Shown here piece by piece: positions 53,528-62,972 of a stretch of 64,000 nt of DNA (positions within the stretch are counted from its first letter, which is position 1; each line of letters opens with the position of its first letter). The notes beneath the pieces were generated by a model. It was not told where the DNA came from and did not search any database. It was given only the letters and a program-made list of their open reading frames with translations. The DNA is from Agromyces badenianii (GTDB lineage: Bacteria > Actinomycetota > Actinomycetes > Actinomycetales > Microbacteriaceae), in assembly GCF_003070885.1 (NCBI RefSeq), contig NZ_CP028913.1, positions 2,294,001-2,358,000 on the forward strand. The letters run 5' to 3'. Position numbers and translations under genes: made by a program.

Positions 53528-54781
53528 TCAGCGCACCTGCACCGACAGGCACGTGACGCAGCCCTCGAGCTTCTCGAACTCGCCGATGTCGATGGTCACG
53601 ACCCGGTAGCCGAGGCTCGCGATCATCGCGGCGGTCTCGGGCGCCGACGACGACATCAGCAGCGATCGGCGCGACAGCTCGAGCACTGCGACGCCCTCGG
53701 GCTCGGTCACGGGCAGGAACCGCGGGAAGAGGCTCGCGACGTCGAGCAGGGCCGGGTCGCCGATGATCGTGCCGTCGGGCAGCGCGGTCGCGGCGCTCTT
53801 CAGGTGCAGCGCCTTCGTGATCGGCACTGCGACGACCGTGTAGCGGTGCGGAGTGAGCAGGGCGCGCAACTGCCGGATGCCCTCGGCGTTCGTGCGCTCC
53901 GACGCGCCCACGTAGACCGTGGAGCCGACCTTCAGCACGTCGCCGCCGTCGAGCGTGCCCGGCAACGCGATGCGGGCGACCGTGAGGCCCGGCACGCTGC
54001 GCACGGCACGCTCGACCGCCTCGACCTCGGGCCGGCGCGACTCGGCGCCGGGGCTCGCGAGCACCGCGAGATCGCCGAACATCACGACCGTGTCCTCGAC
54101 GAAGACGGAATCGGCGAGCTCGGGCGCCGCGTCGACCTCGATCGTCTCCCAGCCCTCGGCGACGAGGGCGGCGCAGTAGTTGTCCCATTGCTGGTCGGCG
54201 AGCGCCAGGTCGACGGGCTGCCGCTCGCGGTGCGTCACCAGGGCCTCGTCGAGATTCGACGCGGGGATGCGCACGAGTGCGAGGCGACGGTCGGCGGCGG
54301 GCGGCGCGTATTCGAGGATGCCGCGCAAGACCCGCGGGGCGAGCAGGATCTCGCCGACGACGATCGCGATGATGAAGATGAGGTTCAGGCTCACGAGCGA
54401 GCCGACCACGAAGAGGAGGATCGCGCCCGAGAACGGGTTGCCCGCGGCGCTGGCCGACGCGAACGTCGCAAGCAGCGCCGCGAGGCATCCCGATGCGAAC
54501 CCCGTGATGAGCGTGAGGTACCACGCGCGGGTCGCGCCGACGGCGTTCGTCACCGAGAGCAGCACCCACGCGATGAAGGCGGCGAGCGCGAAGTGCCCGA
54601 ACACCTGGCCGAGCACCTGCGGCGACTGCCCGCTGCCGATGAAGAACGCCAGGAGCGAGACCAGCATCGCCGCCGTCGCGACCGAGGCCGAGGAGGCGAG
54701 CACCGCAGCCACCCGCCGCCCCGGGGTGATCGCCGGGGTGAACCGGGCCGGGGCGGACGGCTGCATGGCGGGGGACGTCAT
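53528..54781 (-). CDS. Membrane-anchored dimethylarginine dimethylaminohydrolase-like enzyme
   Basis: 417 residues. The first 160 hold four or five membrane helices; the remaining 255 are an amidinotransferase-superfamily hydrolase of the DDAH type. Active-site features: FVEDTVVM with the acid pair, LHLKSAATALPDG with the histidine, GTLDGGDVLK, and the nucleophile cysteine in EGCVTCLSV at the C-terminus. DDAHs turn methylated arginines to citrulline and are normally soluble; the membrane fusion is unusual. The ATG lies 6 bases after TAGGCT, so the mRNA is probably leaderless. Confidence 0.85.
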   Translation of the reverse strand: MTSPAMQPSAPARFTPAITPGRRVAAVLASSASVATAAMLVSLLAFFIGSGQSPQVLGQVFGHFALAAFIAWVLLSVTNAVGATRAWYLTLITGFASGCLAALLATFASASAAGNPFSGAILLFVVGSLVSLNLIFIIAIVVGEILLAPRVLRGILEYAPPAADRRLALVRIPASNLDEALVTHRERQPVDLALADQQWDNYCAALVAEGWETIEVDAAPELADSVFVEDTVVMFGDLAVLASPGAESRRPEVEAVERAVRSVPGLTVARIALPGTLDGGDVLKVGSTVYVGASERTNAEGIRQLRALLTPHRYTVVAVPITKALHLKSAATALPDGTIIGDPALLDVASLFPRFLPVTEPEGVAVLELSRRSLLMSSSAPETAAMIASLGYRVVTIDIGEFEKLEGCVTCLSVQVR

Positions 54782-54787
54782 GGCACG

Positions 54788-54793
54788 AGCCTA
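54788..54793 (-). promoter_or_regulatory. -10 hexamer (TAGGCT) of the DDAH-like gene
   Basis: TAGGCT on the minus strand ends 6 bases before the ATG at 54781; it lies 18 bases from the stop of the upstream dehydrogenase gene. Confidence 0.6.
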
Positions 54794-54810
54794 CTGGCCG
54801 TACCGATGTC

Positions 54811-55920
54811 TCAACCGGCGGCGTCGAGTCGCGCTCGGGCGAGGCGCTCGGCGGATTCGAGCGTCGTCATGCCGTGGTCGCAGGCACTGCGCAGCACGGA
54901 TGCCACGGTGTCGCCGATGCCCGCGATGCGGTCGTCGAGCGCCGCCTGGTCGACACCGGGTGCGCTCGCGACGTCGAGGTAGATGACCCCGCCCGCGTTG
55001 ACCACGAAGTCGGGTGCCCAGACGACGCCGCGCTCCTGCAGAAGGGCCGCGACGTCTCGCGAGGCGAGCTGGTTGTTCGCGGCGCCGACGACGGCGCGCA
55101 CGCGAAGCTCGCGCACCACCTCCGGGGTGAGCACGCCGCCGAGTCCGCACGGCACGAAGACGTCGGCCTCGACGAGGTGGGCGTCGGCGGGGTCGACCCA
55201 GGCCGCGCCGAGTTCGTCGGCCAGGGCGCGCTTGGCCTCCGCGACATCCGTCACGGTGAGCCGGGCACCCGATGACGCGAGGCTCCGAGCCAGGCGACCG
55301 CCGACCTGCCCGAGGCCCGCGATGACGAGGTGCCGTCCGGCCGGATCGTTCGAGCCGAAGACCTCGCCGAGCGTCGCGAGAATGGAGGCGTGCACGCCCG
55401 CGGCCGTGGCATCCGCCGGCTCGCCGACGCCGCCCTGCTCGGGCGGGAGCCCGCAGACGTGCTCGGTGCGCTCGTGCACGACGGCCATGAGCTCGGCGCT
55501 CGTGCCGACGTCTTCGGCGGTCATGTAGGCGCCGCCGAGCGACTCGACGGCATCGCCGAGATCGAGCATCGCGTCGTGGGTGGCGGCCGCGTCGAGAGTC
55601 GTGCCGACCGGGATCGCGATCACCGACTTGCCGCCGCCGCGGGCGAGCCCGGCTGCGGCGTTCTTCATGGTCATCGCCTGCGAGAGCCGCAGGGCGTCGG
55701 CGAGGGCGTCGGTCCAGTGCTCGTAGTGCCAGAGGCGAGCGCCGCCGAGTGCCTGGCCGAGTCGGGTGGAATGCACCGCCACGATGATCGTGAGCCCGGA
55801 ACGGGCGCCGCGGGTGATGAGCACCCGTTCGTGGTCGGGGGCTTCTGCCGGCAGTGCCGCGCTGACGCCGGCTGCCGAGGTCGCCGGGGCGCGGGCCGCC
55901 GGCGGGTGGGTGATCGTCAT
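54811..55920 (-). CDS. Glu/Leu/Phe/Val dehydrogenase (branched-chain or phenylalanine type)
   Basis: 369 residues. NAD-dependent oxidative deaminase. Catalytic lysine in LARGGGKSVIAI, catalytic aspartate in YMTAEDVGTS, and the dinucleotide loop in LVIAGLGQVGGRLA. The ARGGGKS pattern and the length match leucine/valine/phenylalanine dehydrogenases rather than glutamate dehydrogenase. ATG at 55920 has AAGGAG 8 bases upstream; part of that sequence is held in a three-way-junction stem of the 5' UTR. The DDAH-like gene follows after 29 bases. Confidence 0.92.
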   Translation of the reverse strand: MTITHPPAARAPATSAAGVSAALPAEAPDHERVLITRGARSGLTIIVAVHSTRLGQALGGARLWHYEHWTDALADALRLSQAMTMKNAAAGLARGGGKSVIAIPVGTTLDAAATHDAMLDLGDAVESLGGAYMTAEDVGTSAELMAVVHERTEHVCGLPPEQGGVGEPADATAAGVHASILATLGEVFGSNDPAGRHLVIAGLGQVGGRLARSLASSGARLTVTDVAEAKRALADELGAAWVDPADAHLVEADVFVPCGLGGVLTPEVVRELRVRAVVGAANNQLASRDVAALLQERGVVWAPDFVVNAGGVIYLDVASAPGVDQAALDDRIAGIGDTVASVLRSACDHGMTTLESAERLARARLDAAG

Positions 55921-55930
55921 CGATCGTTCT

Positions 55931-55996
55931 CCTTGAATCATCCGCTTCGTGGGCGGAACCTGGCCCCGCACCTCATGAGCGCGGGTCGATTCAAGG
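55931..55996 (-). promoter_or_regulatory. Structured 5' UTR (three-way junction) that pairs with the dehydrogenase ribosome binding site
   Basis: On the minus strand CCTTGAATC (55996-55988) pairs with GATTCAAGG (55939-55931) as a 9-bp closing stem. Inside are two hairpins: CCCGC/GCGGG with loop GCTCATGAGGT, and TCCGC/GCGGA with loop CCACGAA; joining bases are GCCAGGT. The closing stem uses AAGG of the Shine-Dalgarno AAGGAG, which starts 8 bases before the ATG. This is the layout of a translational riboswitch or protein-bound leader. Confidence 0.6.
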
Positions 55997-56103
55997 GTAC
56001 CGCCGCTGCGCTCGAACGGGCGCCGCATCATCCGCCGCCCTGCGCCTGCGCCTGCGCCTTCTTTGCCCCTGCCCCGTCCTTCGGATTCGGGAGGCGGTGC
56101 GAG

Positions 56104-57714
56104 TCAGTGGAAGAAGTGGCGCTCGCCCGTGAAGTACATCGTGACGCCCGCTTCGCGCGCGGCCGCGACGACCTCTTCGTCGCGAACCGACCCGCCCGGC
56201 TGCACGACCGCGCGCACGCCCGCGTCGAGGAGGATCTGCAGGCCGTCGGCGAAGGGGAAGAAGGCATCGGATGCCGCGACCGAACCGGTGGCCCGCTCCC
56301 CCGCACGCTCGACCGCGAGCTTGCAGGAGTCGACCCGGTTGACCTGGCCCATGCCCACGCCCACCGAGGCACCGCCCGAGGCGAGCAGGATCGCGTTCGA
56401 CTTCACGGCACGGCAGGCGGTCCACGCGAACTCGAGGTCGGCGAGGGTCGCCGCGTCGGCGGCGTCGCCCGCGGCGAGCGTCCACTCCGAGGCCGGCAGG
56501 AAGTGACGGTCGGCCTGCTGCAGCAGCAGCCCGCCCGAGACCTGGCGCAGCTCCACGGCCGTCGGCGTGAAGCCCTCGGGCAGCGTCAGCAGGCGGATGT
56601 TCTTCTTCTTCGCGAGGAGTTCGAGCGCCTCGCCCTCGAACGCCGGAGCGATGAGCACCTCGGTGAAGACGCCCGACACCGTCTCGGCCATCTCGAGGGT
56701 CACGATGCGGTTGGCGGCGATCACGCCGCCGAAGGCCGAGACCGGGTCGCACTCGTGGGCGCGGCGATGGGCGTCGGCGATGGGGTCGGATGCCCCGGCG
56801 GAGGCGACGGCGATGCCGCACGGGTTCGCGTGCTTGATGATCGCCACGGCCGGCTCGTCGAAATCGAACGCGGCGCGCACAGCGGAGTCGGCGTCGACGT
56901 AGTTGTTGTACGACATCTCTTTGCCGTGCAGCTGCACGGCCTGCGCGATGCCGGGGCGACCGCCCTGCGAGGAGTAGAGCGCCGCCTTCTGGTGCGAGTT
57001 CTCGCCGTAGCGCAGGTCGGCGTCTTTGGTCCACGTGCCGCCCACCCACGCGGGGAACGGCGACTCCTCTGCCGGCTGGTCGGGAGCCACGACGCTGCCG
57101 AGCCACGAGGCGACGGCGACGTCGTACGACGCCGTGTGCCGGAACGCCTCACGAGCCAGCGCGGCGCGCTGGACGAGCGTCGTGCCGCCCGCGGCGACCG
57201 CGGCGGCGATCTCGTCGTAGCGCTCGGGCGAGACCACCACGGCGACGTTCGCGTGGTTCTTGGCCGAGGCACGCACCATGGCGGGTCCGCCGATGTCGAT
57301 CTGCTCGATGACGGCGTCGGCCGCCGCGCCCGCGGCGACGGTCTCGGCGAAGGGGTAGAGATTCACGACGACGAGCTCGTACGGCTCGATGCCGAGGCCC
57401 GCGAGCTCGGCCTCGTGGTGCTCGAGGCGCAGGTCGGCGAGGAGGCCCGAGTGCACGGCCGGGTGCAGGGTGCGCACCCGCCCGTCGAGGTGCTCGGGGT
57501 AGCCCGTGACCTCGGACACCTGGGTGACCGGCAGGCCCGCGGCGGCGATGGCCGCGCCCGTGCCACCCGTCGAGACGATCTCGACCCCCGCGCCGACGAG
57601 CGCGGTGGCCAGCTCGACGAGGCCCCGCTTGTCGCTCACGGCGATGAGCGCACGCTTCACTGGCACGACATCGCGGTCGCGGTAGAGGCTCGGGTCGTGC
57701 GTGGCGCCGCTCAT
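56104..57714 (-). CDS. purH: Bifunctional AICAR formyltransferase/IMP cyclohydrolase
   Basis: 536 residues, usual length. Last two steps of IMP synthesis. The N-terminal MGS-like cyclohydrolase domain (about 15-160) has [15 protein letters not shown] and [17 protein letters not shown]; the formyltransferase domain has [25 protein letters not shown] with the catalytic lysine-histidine, and [13 protein letters not shown]. It overlaps purN in ATGA. It uses 10-formyl-THF, the pool that glyA, folD and purU of this window feed or drain. Confidence 0.97.
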   Translation of the reverse strand: MSGATHDPSLYRDRDVVPVKRALIAVSDKRGLVELATALVGAGVEIVSTGGTGAAIAAAGLPVTQVSEVTGYPEHLDGRVRTLHPAVHSGLLADLRLEHHEAELAGLGIEPYELVVVNLYPFAETVAAGAAADAVIEQIDIGGPAMVRASAKNHANVAVVVSPERYDEIAAAVAAGGTTLVQRAALAREAFRHTASYDVAVASWLGSVVAPDQPAEESPFPAWVGGTWTKDADLRYGENSHQKAALYSSQGGRPGIAQAVQLHGKEMSYNNYVDADSAVRAAFDFDEPAVAIIKHANPCGIAVASAGASDPIADAHRRAHECDPVSAFGGVIAANRIVTLEMAETVSGVFTEVLIAPAFEGEALELLAKKKNIRLLTLPEGFTPTAVELRQVSGGLLLQQADRHFLPASEWTLAAGDAADAATLADLEFAWTACRAVKSNAILLASGGASVGVGMGQVNRVDSCKLAVERAGERATGSVAASDAFFPFADGLQILLDAGVRAVVQPGGSVRDEEVVAAAREAGVTMYFTGERHFFH

Positions 57715-58304
57715 GATCGTGCGAGCTCCTTCAGGTCGAGGTGCGAGTTGGCGATGTCGAGCACGGCCTGGATGAGCAGGCGTCGTTCGACGGGCTTGAT
57801 GCGGTCGTGCAGGCTCGACTCGGTGTCGCCCGGCAGCACCGGAATGCGCTCCTGCGCGATGATCGGGCCGCCGTCGACCGAGTTGTCGACGACGATGAGG
57901 CTCGCACCGGTCTGAGTCACGCCCGCGGCGATCGCGTCGCGCACGCCGTGCGCACCGGGGAACTCGGGCAGGTACGCGGGGTGCGTGTTGATCAGGTTCG
58001 GCGAGAATGCATCGACCACGGCCGGCGGCACGAGCCGCATGAGGCCGGAGAGCACGACCACGTCGGGCTCCCACCGGCGCACCTCATCGATGAGGGCGTC
58101 GCCCCAGCTGTCGCGGTCGGGATACGCCGTGAAGGGCACGGAGAAGGTCGGCACGCCGTACTCCTCGCCGAGGGCGAGCCCGTCGGCGTCGCGGTCGGCG
58201 CCGATGGCGACGACCCGAGCGGGGAACTCCGCATCGGCGGAGGCGTCGAGCAGGGCACGGAGGTTCGAACCAGCGCCCGAGATCAGGACGACGAGCTTCA
58301 GCAC
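57711..58304 (-). CDS. purN: Phosphoribosylglycinamide formyltransferase
   Basis: 197 residues. Third step of purine synthesis, formyl transfer to GAR from 10-formyl-THF. Motifs: [16 protein letters not shown], catalytic N-H-D in [22 protein letters not shown] and [13 protein letters not shown]. Starts with GTG at 58304, 6 bases after TAGGCT, so probably leaderless. The promoter and first codons are duplicated directly upstream. The order perM-purN-purH is conserved in actinobacteria, but here an APC permease stands between perM and purN. Confidence 0.96.
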   Translation of the reverse strand: MLKLVVLISGAGSNLRALLDASADAEFPARVVAIGADRDADGLALGEEYGVPTFSVPFTAYPDRDSWGDALIDEVRRWEPDVVVLSGLMRLVPPAVVDAFSPNLINTHPAYLPEFPGAHGVRDAIAAGVTQTGASLIVVDNSVDGGPIIAQERIPVLPGDTESSLHDRIKPVERRLLIQAVLDIANSHLDLKELARS

Positions 58305-58428
58305 CCTCCGAGCCTACCGGCCGGCGGAGGTTCGAAGCTGCGCCGCCGTCACGCCCGAGACCAGGACGACGAGCTTCAGCACCCTCCGAGCCCACCGGCC
58401 GCGGAGGTTCGAAGCTGCGCCGGCGTCG
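58274..58428 (-). repeat. 78-bp tandem duplication of the purN promoter and first codons
   Basis: Units 58274-58351 and 58352-58428 are nearly identical (one deletion, a few changes). Each carries a -10-like word, GGAGG and GTG plus about 10 codons of purN. The inner copy has TAGGCT and the outer TGGGCT. TTCGAACCTCCG occurs three times, once within purN itself. Confidence 0.88.
58311..58316 (-). promoter_or_regulatory. -10 hexamer (TAGGCT) of purN
   Basis: TAGGCT on the minus strand ends 6 bases before the GTG at 58304. GGAGG directly before the GTG is too close to act as a ribosome binding site. Confidence 0.6.
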
Positions 58429-58434
58429 CGCCGC

Positions 58435-59982
58435 TCACCCCACGCCCCCGTCGACCGAGCGGATGATCTTCTGCTCCTCTTCGGGCACGAGCACCTCGGT
58501 CTCGCGGTTCAGCGACTCGCCGCGGAAGAACGGCCGCGAATCCGCGAAGAACGACCACACGACCATGAGCACCGCGCCGAGCGCGAGCGAGCCGACTCCG
58601 ACGACGAACACGCCGCCGACGCCGAAGAGCACCGTGTAGCCGTAGTCGGGGTCGAGCATGTCGATCGCCGAGTAGACGAAGGCCCCGGTCAGCAGCAGCG
58701 CGCCGACGAGCGGGAACACCAGCCGGTTCCAGAAGTTGCGCCACGACGTGAACAGCGTGGAGCGGAAGTACCACACGCAGGCGAAGCCCGTGATCGAGTA
58801 GTAGAACGCGATCGCGAGCCCCAGCGAGAGGATCGTGTCCTGCAGGATGTTGTCGCTGACGAGGGTCATGCCGACGTAGAACACGATGGCCACGAACCCC
58901 ATGAGCAGCGTCGAGAACGACGGCGTGCGGTACCGCGGATGCACCGTGGCGAATCGCTTCGGCAGGGCCTTGTACACCGCCATCGCGAGGGTACCGCGCG
59001 CGGTCGGCAGGATGGTGGTCTGCGTCGACGACACCGCCGAGATCATCACGGCGACGACGAGGAGCCAGGCCCACGGGCCGAACACCGCGTCCTTCAGCGC
59101 GAAGAACACGTCGTCGGCGTTGCCCTCGTTGCCGAGCCCCACCCCGGTGCCACCGAGCCCGGCGTACGACATCGCGGCGACCGCCACGCCCACGTAGGTC
59201 ACGAGCAGGATCAGGGTCGTCAGCACCGCCGCGCGTCCGGGGATGCGCTTCGGGTCGCGCGTCTCCTCGTTGAGCGCGAGGCACGTGTCCCAGCCCCAGT
59301 AGATGAAGAGGGCGAGCAGTACCGACTCGACGAAGGCGTCGAGCGACTCGAAGGCGAACGGGTTGAACCAGTCCGCGCTCGGCATCGTGGATCCCTCGGG
59401 TGCGGTGCCGGTGATCACCGCCGCCGACGCGAACACCACGAAGAGCACGAGTGCGAGGTACTGCACGCCGAGCAGCACGTTCTGCAACCGCTCGCCGATC
59501 TCGAGCCCGCGCCAGCTGATCCAGCTCATGAGCGCGATGAACACGACGCCGGTGGCCGTGACGAGCGGCACGTTCTCGGCGAGGTCCGGCGAGACCAGCA
59601 GCCAGAAGTAGATGCCGCCGATCTGGGCGAGGTTCGCGAGCACGACGGTGCCGGCGACCGCGACCCCCCACCCGCCGAGCCAGCCGACCCACGGGCCGAA
59701 GGCCTTCGTCGCCCACGTGAACGTCGTTCCGCAGTCGGGCACCGCCCGGTTCAGCTCGCGGTATGCGAAGGCGATGAGCAGCATCGGCACGAACGCGATG
59801 ATGAACGCCACGGGCGCCTGGGCCCCCACCGCGAGCACGACGAAGCCGAGTGTCGCGGCGAGCGAGTACACGGGCGCCGTCGAGGCGAGGCCGATGACGG
59901 TCGAACCCCAGAGACCCAGAGTTCCGGCGGCGAGCCCCTTGCCCTCGGCGTGGGGCGACGCGATCTGATTCGGCACCGACAT
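58435..59982 (-). CDS. APC-family amino-acid permease
   Basis: 515 residues, about 12-14 membrane helices. Typical features: LGLWGSTVIGLASTAPVYSLAATLG at the start, ELNRAVPDCGTTFTWATKAFGPWVGWLGGW, and NEETRDPKRIPGRA in the loop after helix 6. The C-terminus carries an acidic tail with EEEQK. The substrate is unknown. ATG at 59982 follows GGAGGA. It interrupts the usual perM-purN neighbourhood, so it was probably inserted later. Confidence 0.9.
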   Translation of the reverse strand: MSVPNQIASPHAEGKGLAAGTLGLWGSTVIGLASTAPVYSLAATLGFVVLAVGAQAPVAFIIAFVPMLLIAFAYRELNRAVPDCGTTFTWATKAFGPWVGWLGGWGVAVAGTVVLANLAQIGGIYFWLLVSPDLAENVPLVTATGVVFIALMSWISWRGLEIGERLQNVLLGVQYLALVLFVVFASAAVITGTAPEGSTMPSADWFNPFAFESLDAFVESVLLALFIYWGWDTCLALNEETRDPKRIPGRAAVLTTLILLVTYVGVAVAAMSYAGLGGTGVGLGNEGNADDVFFALKDAVFGPWAWLLVVAVMISAVSSTQTTILPTARGTLAMAVYKALPKRFATVHPRYRTPSFSTLLMGFVAIVFYVGMTLVSDNILQDTILSLGLAIAFYYSITGFACVWYFRSTLFTSWRNFWNRLVFPLVGALLLTGAFVYSAIDMLDPDYGYTVLFGVGGVFVVGVGSLALGAVLMVVWSFFADSRPFFRGESLNRETEVLVPEEEQKIIRSVDGGVG

Positions 59983-60051
59983 GGATCCTCCTCGATCATG
60001 CGGTCACGCGCAGAGTAGCACCGGCACCACGGTGCCGGCAGCCCCCCGAAC

Positions 60052-61368
60052 TCAGCGGGGCTCGCTCCCCGCACCGGCCCGACTGAAGACCGAGCCCGGC
60101 TCGTCGTCGCGGCGGCCGTTCGCACGCGCCGCGTACCCACCCGTCACGGCCCCGATGCCGACGGTGGCGGCTGTGACGAGCGCGACCGCCCAGGGGTTCG
60201 GTCCGACGTCGGCGAGTCGGCCCGGACCGGCCGCACCGCCCGACCACCAGGCCAGCAGCCCGAGCACGAGCCCGGCCACTCCGGCCGCACCCGCGCCGGT
60301 CGCAAGCGGAAGCCACCATGCATCCGGGCGCCGTCTGGCGCCGAGATCGCCGGGTCTCGCGGCGTTGCCGCCGATCGCCGGGGAACGCATCGACCCGGCC
60401 ACGAGCCACGTGCCGACGAAACCGAGCAGCACGGGCACGATGAGCCAGAGGGCACCGAACGCCTGCGCCTCGGTCGGCAGCGCACCGAGCAACGGCAGCC
60501 CCGGCACCGGTCCGAGGAGTGTGCCGCCCGGGGAGACCGAGGTGCCCGCGCCGAGCGCGAAGCCGGGTCCGAGCAGCCACGAGGCCGCCCACACGATGAC
60601 GTTGGGGATCAGGGCGAGCTCGGCGACGGTCAGCGCGATGCCGCCGTCGATGCCGGTGCCGAGCGACTGGTAGAGGCCGGCGATCGTCGCGTAGTCGGCC
60701 GCGATGAGCCAGGCGACGAGCAATCCGGCCACGGCGAGCACTCCCGACGCCGCCCCGGCGCCGATTCGCACGACGGATCGTACGGTGGCGACGAACGCCA
60801 CGGGCAGCGCCTCGACACGACGGCGCACGAAGCCGCCCGCGGCATCCGCGACCGGATCGCCCCGCAGCGACTCGCCGACCGCCCCGACGACGACGCCGAC
60901 CGCCATCGTGAACGCCGGAAGCAACGTCGCCTGCCAGAGCGAGGAACGCGCCCCGTCGACTCCCGCGGTCACGGCGAGCAGGAATCCGACGACCGCGTAG
61001 ACGACGATCGCCGCCACGCTGCCGGTGAACGAATGCCCCTCGGCGGCCGATCGACGGCCGATCCGACGGCCGAAGGCCGCCGAGACGACGGCGAACCCGA
61101 GCAGGGCGATCGTGACCGGGAACGGATCGCCGGCGCCCGGCAGCCCGGATCGGGCGGCGGTCACCGCATCGATCTGCAGTTCGAGGTCGACGCCGTGGCC
61201 GAGCAGCCACACGTCGGCCGCCGCCCTGAAGAAGAACGCGGCATCGACGGCGAGGCCGAAATGCACCGCCCAGAGCAGCATGAGCGGCACGAGCGCGATG
61301 CCGAGGCCGATGAGGGCGGCGACGGATGCCTCGAGGCCGGCGAGCAGGGCGATCGTCGTGCGTCTCAT
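60052..61368 (-). CDS. perM: PerM/DUF6350-type integral membrane protein
   Basis: 438 residues, eight or more membrane helices and little else. Its place next to purN-purH and sucD matches perM (Rv0955) of M. tuberculosis, which supports cell division under stress; identification here rests on synteny, membrane profile and the start LLAGLEASVAALIGLGIALVPLMLLWAVH in pieces. The C-terminal 40 residues are hydrophilic and Arg/Asp-rich. ATG at 61368; a TAAGCT word lies 9 bases upstream of it. Confidence 0.75.
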   Translation of the reverse strand: MRRTTIALLAGLEASVAALIGLGIALVPLMLLWAVHFGLAVDAAFFFRAAADVWLLGHGVDLELQIDAVTAARSGLPGAGDPFPVTIALLGFAVVSAAFGRRIGRRSAAEGHSFTGSVAAIVVYAVVGFLLAVTAGVDGARSSLWQATLLPAFTMAVGVVVGAVGESLRGDPVADAAGGFVRRRVEALPVAFVATVRSVVRIGAGAASGVLAVAGLLVAWLIAADYATIAGLYQSLGTGIDGGIALTVAELALIPNVIVWAASWLLGPGFALGAGTSVSPGGTLLGPVPGLPLLGALPTEAQAFGALWLIVPVLLGFVGTWLVAGSMRSPAIGGNAARPGDLGARRRPDAWWLPLATGAGAAGVAGLVLGLLAWWSGGAAGPGRLADVGPNPWAVALVTAATVGIGAVTGGYAARANGRRDDEPGSVFSRAGAGSEPR

Positions 61369-61399
61369 TCCACCGGGAGCTTATCCCGGCAGGCGCCGC

Positions 61400-62923
61400 T
61401 CAGCGGGCAGGACCTGCGGTGTCGGGCGGAGTCGGCGTTTCGACGTCGGGCCCCGTGAGCTCTTCGGCGAAGGCATCACCGCTCGTTCGCTCGACGTCGG
61501 CGACGACGACCACGACGTCAGGGTCGGCGTCTGGTTCGGCGTCGGCGTCGGCCGCTGCTGCGGCGAGGAGCTCGTCGGCCTCCACCTCTGCCGCCGGTCG
61601 CCGGAGCAGCTCGACGATGAGCAGGGCGAGCAGGGCGAGCAGCACGGTCGCGATGACGGTGCCCGTCGTGACCGGGCGCGAGAACAACACCACGAGCGCT
61701 GCGATGACCGCGATGGCGACGTAGACGACGACGCGCCAGCGATCGAGGCCGATGCCGAAGCGCCCCGTCGTGATGCCGTGTTTCGCAGCGGTGCTGCGCA
61801 GCGCGGCGAATCCCGACCCGGCGAATCCGCGCAGCGCCCGAGCCGGGCGCCACGGTCCCGCGAACCAGGCGACCACGGCGACGAGCAGGCCGAGCACGAG
61901 GAGGGCGATGATCGTCGACATCATGATCTCGACGAGCCCGGAGTAGATGGACTCGGCGGCGCCGGACGGCATGATCGACGGGCTCACCGCGCCTACGAAG
62001 TACCACCGCCCGATGCCGATGCCGCTCGCGAGGATCGCCATCGCGAGCGCGAAGCCGCCGGCGGTCCACAGGAGGGCCCGGTTGCGGCTCTTCGCCACGG
62101 CGACGCCGATGACGAGGAACGCCAGCGTGATCCACGGCAGCCAGGTGCCGACCCCCACCGCGAGCGCGTAGATCGTGCGCACGAGCACGAAGGCGTCGTC
62201 CTGCGCGACGACGACACTGCGATCCACCTCCGGGATCGCCTCGGCGAAGCCGACTCCCTGCTCGATGAGGCGTTGCTTGACCGCCTCGACGATCGGGCCG
62301 AGCTGCACCGAGATCGACCCGTCACCGCCGATGGCGAGCGCCGCATCGGGATCGCCCTGCATCGCGCCGACGAACTGACGATGCGTGATGCGCAGCGTCG
62401 ACGCCCACACATCGGCGAACGCCGGCGACGCGATCACCCGGTCGACCACGTCGGTGACGAGCGACTGGATGCCCTGCGCGGCAGGCGCCTCGAGCAGCCC
62501 CAGCGCGGCATCGGCGCGCGGCGGCAGGCCGAGAGAGCGGATGCCGTCGAACACCTCGGCGGTGAGCGCCGGGATGTCGATCTGCTCCTCGATGGCGGCC
62601 ACCACTTCGTCACTCAGGTACGCCTGCACCTCGGGATCCTCGGCGAGCGGGCCGAAGGTCGCGACGAACCGGTCGGTGTCGGCGAGCTCGAGCCTCGCCC
62701 ACGCGCTGATCACCGCGACCGGTGCGAGCAGCAGGCCCACCACGACGAGCACGACGGCCGTGAGCGTGCGCCCCCAGCCGCGATGGGAGCGCCGTGGTGC
62801 GACGGATGCCGCGGCATCCACCCCGCCCTCGGCAACTTGCACGATGCCGGCGCGAAGCGCCGCGTTCTCGGCTTCGAGCGCCGCGATGCGCGCTTCGAGT
62901 CCAGTTCCGTCAGTGTCGGTCAT
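61400..62923 (-). CDS. Large integral membrane protein of unknown function
   Basis: 507 residues. A short N-terminal coiled-coil (LEARIAALEAENAALRAGI, about 6-25) is followed by a first helix near 55-75, a 170-residue extracytoplasmic domain (ADTDRFVATFGPLAEDPEVQ, then YLSDEVVAAIEEQID), and five further helices between about 250 and 440, then an acidic Asp/Val-rich tail. Proteins of this make-up are common and uncharacterised in actinobacteria. ATG at 62923 follows AGGGGTG. It belongs to the sucD-perM neighbourhood. Confidence 0.75.
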   Translation of the reverse strand: MTDTDGTGLEARIAALEAENAALRAGIVQVAEGGVDAAASVAPRRSHRGWGRTLTAVVLVVVGLLLAPVAVISAWARLELADTDRFVATFGPLAEDPEVQAYLSDEVVAAIEEQIDIPALTAEVFDGIRSLGLPPRADAALGLLEAPAAQGIQSLVTDVVDRVIASPAFADVWASTLRITHRQFVGAMQGDPDAALAIGGDGSISVQLGPIVEAVKQRLIEQGVGFAEAIPEVDRSVVVAQDDAFVLVRTIYALAVGVGTWLPWITLAFLVIGVAVAKSRNRALLWTAGGFALAMAILASGIGIGRWYFVGAVSPSIMPSGAAESIYSGLVEIMMSTIIALLVLGLLVAVVAWFAGPWRPARALRGFAGSGFAALRSTAAKHGITTGRFGIGLDRWRVVVYVAIAVIAALVVLFSRPVTTGTVIATVLLALLALLIVELLRRPAAEVEADELLAAAAADADAEPDADPDVVVVVADVERTSGDAFAEELTGPDVETPTPPDTAGPAR

Positions 62924-62972
62924 GAGACACCCCTGCAACGACCATAGCGCTCGCGGTGCTCGAGCACACCGG

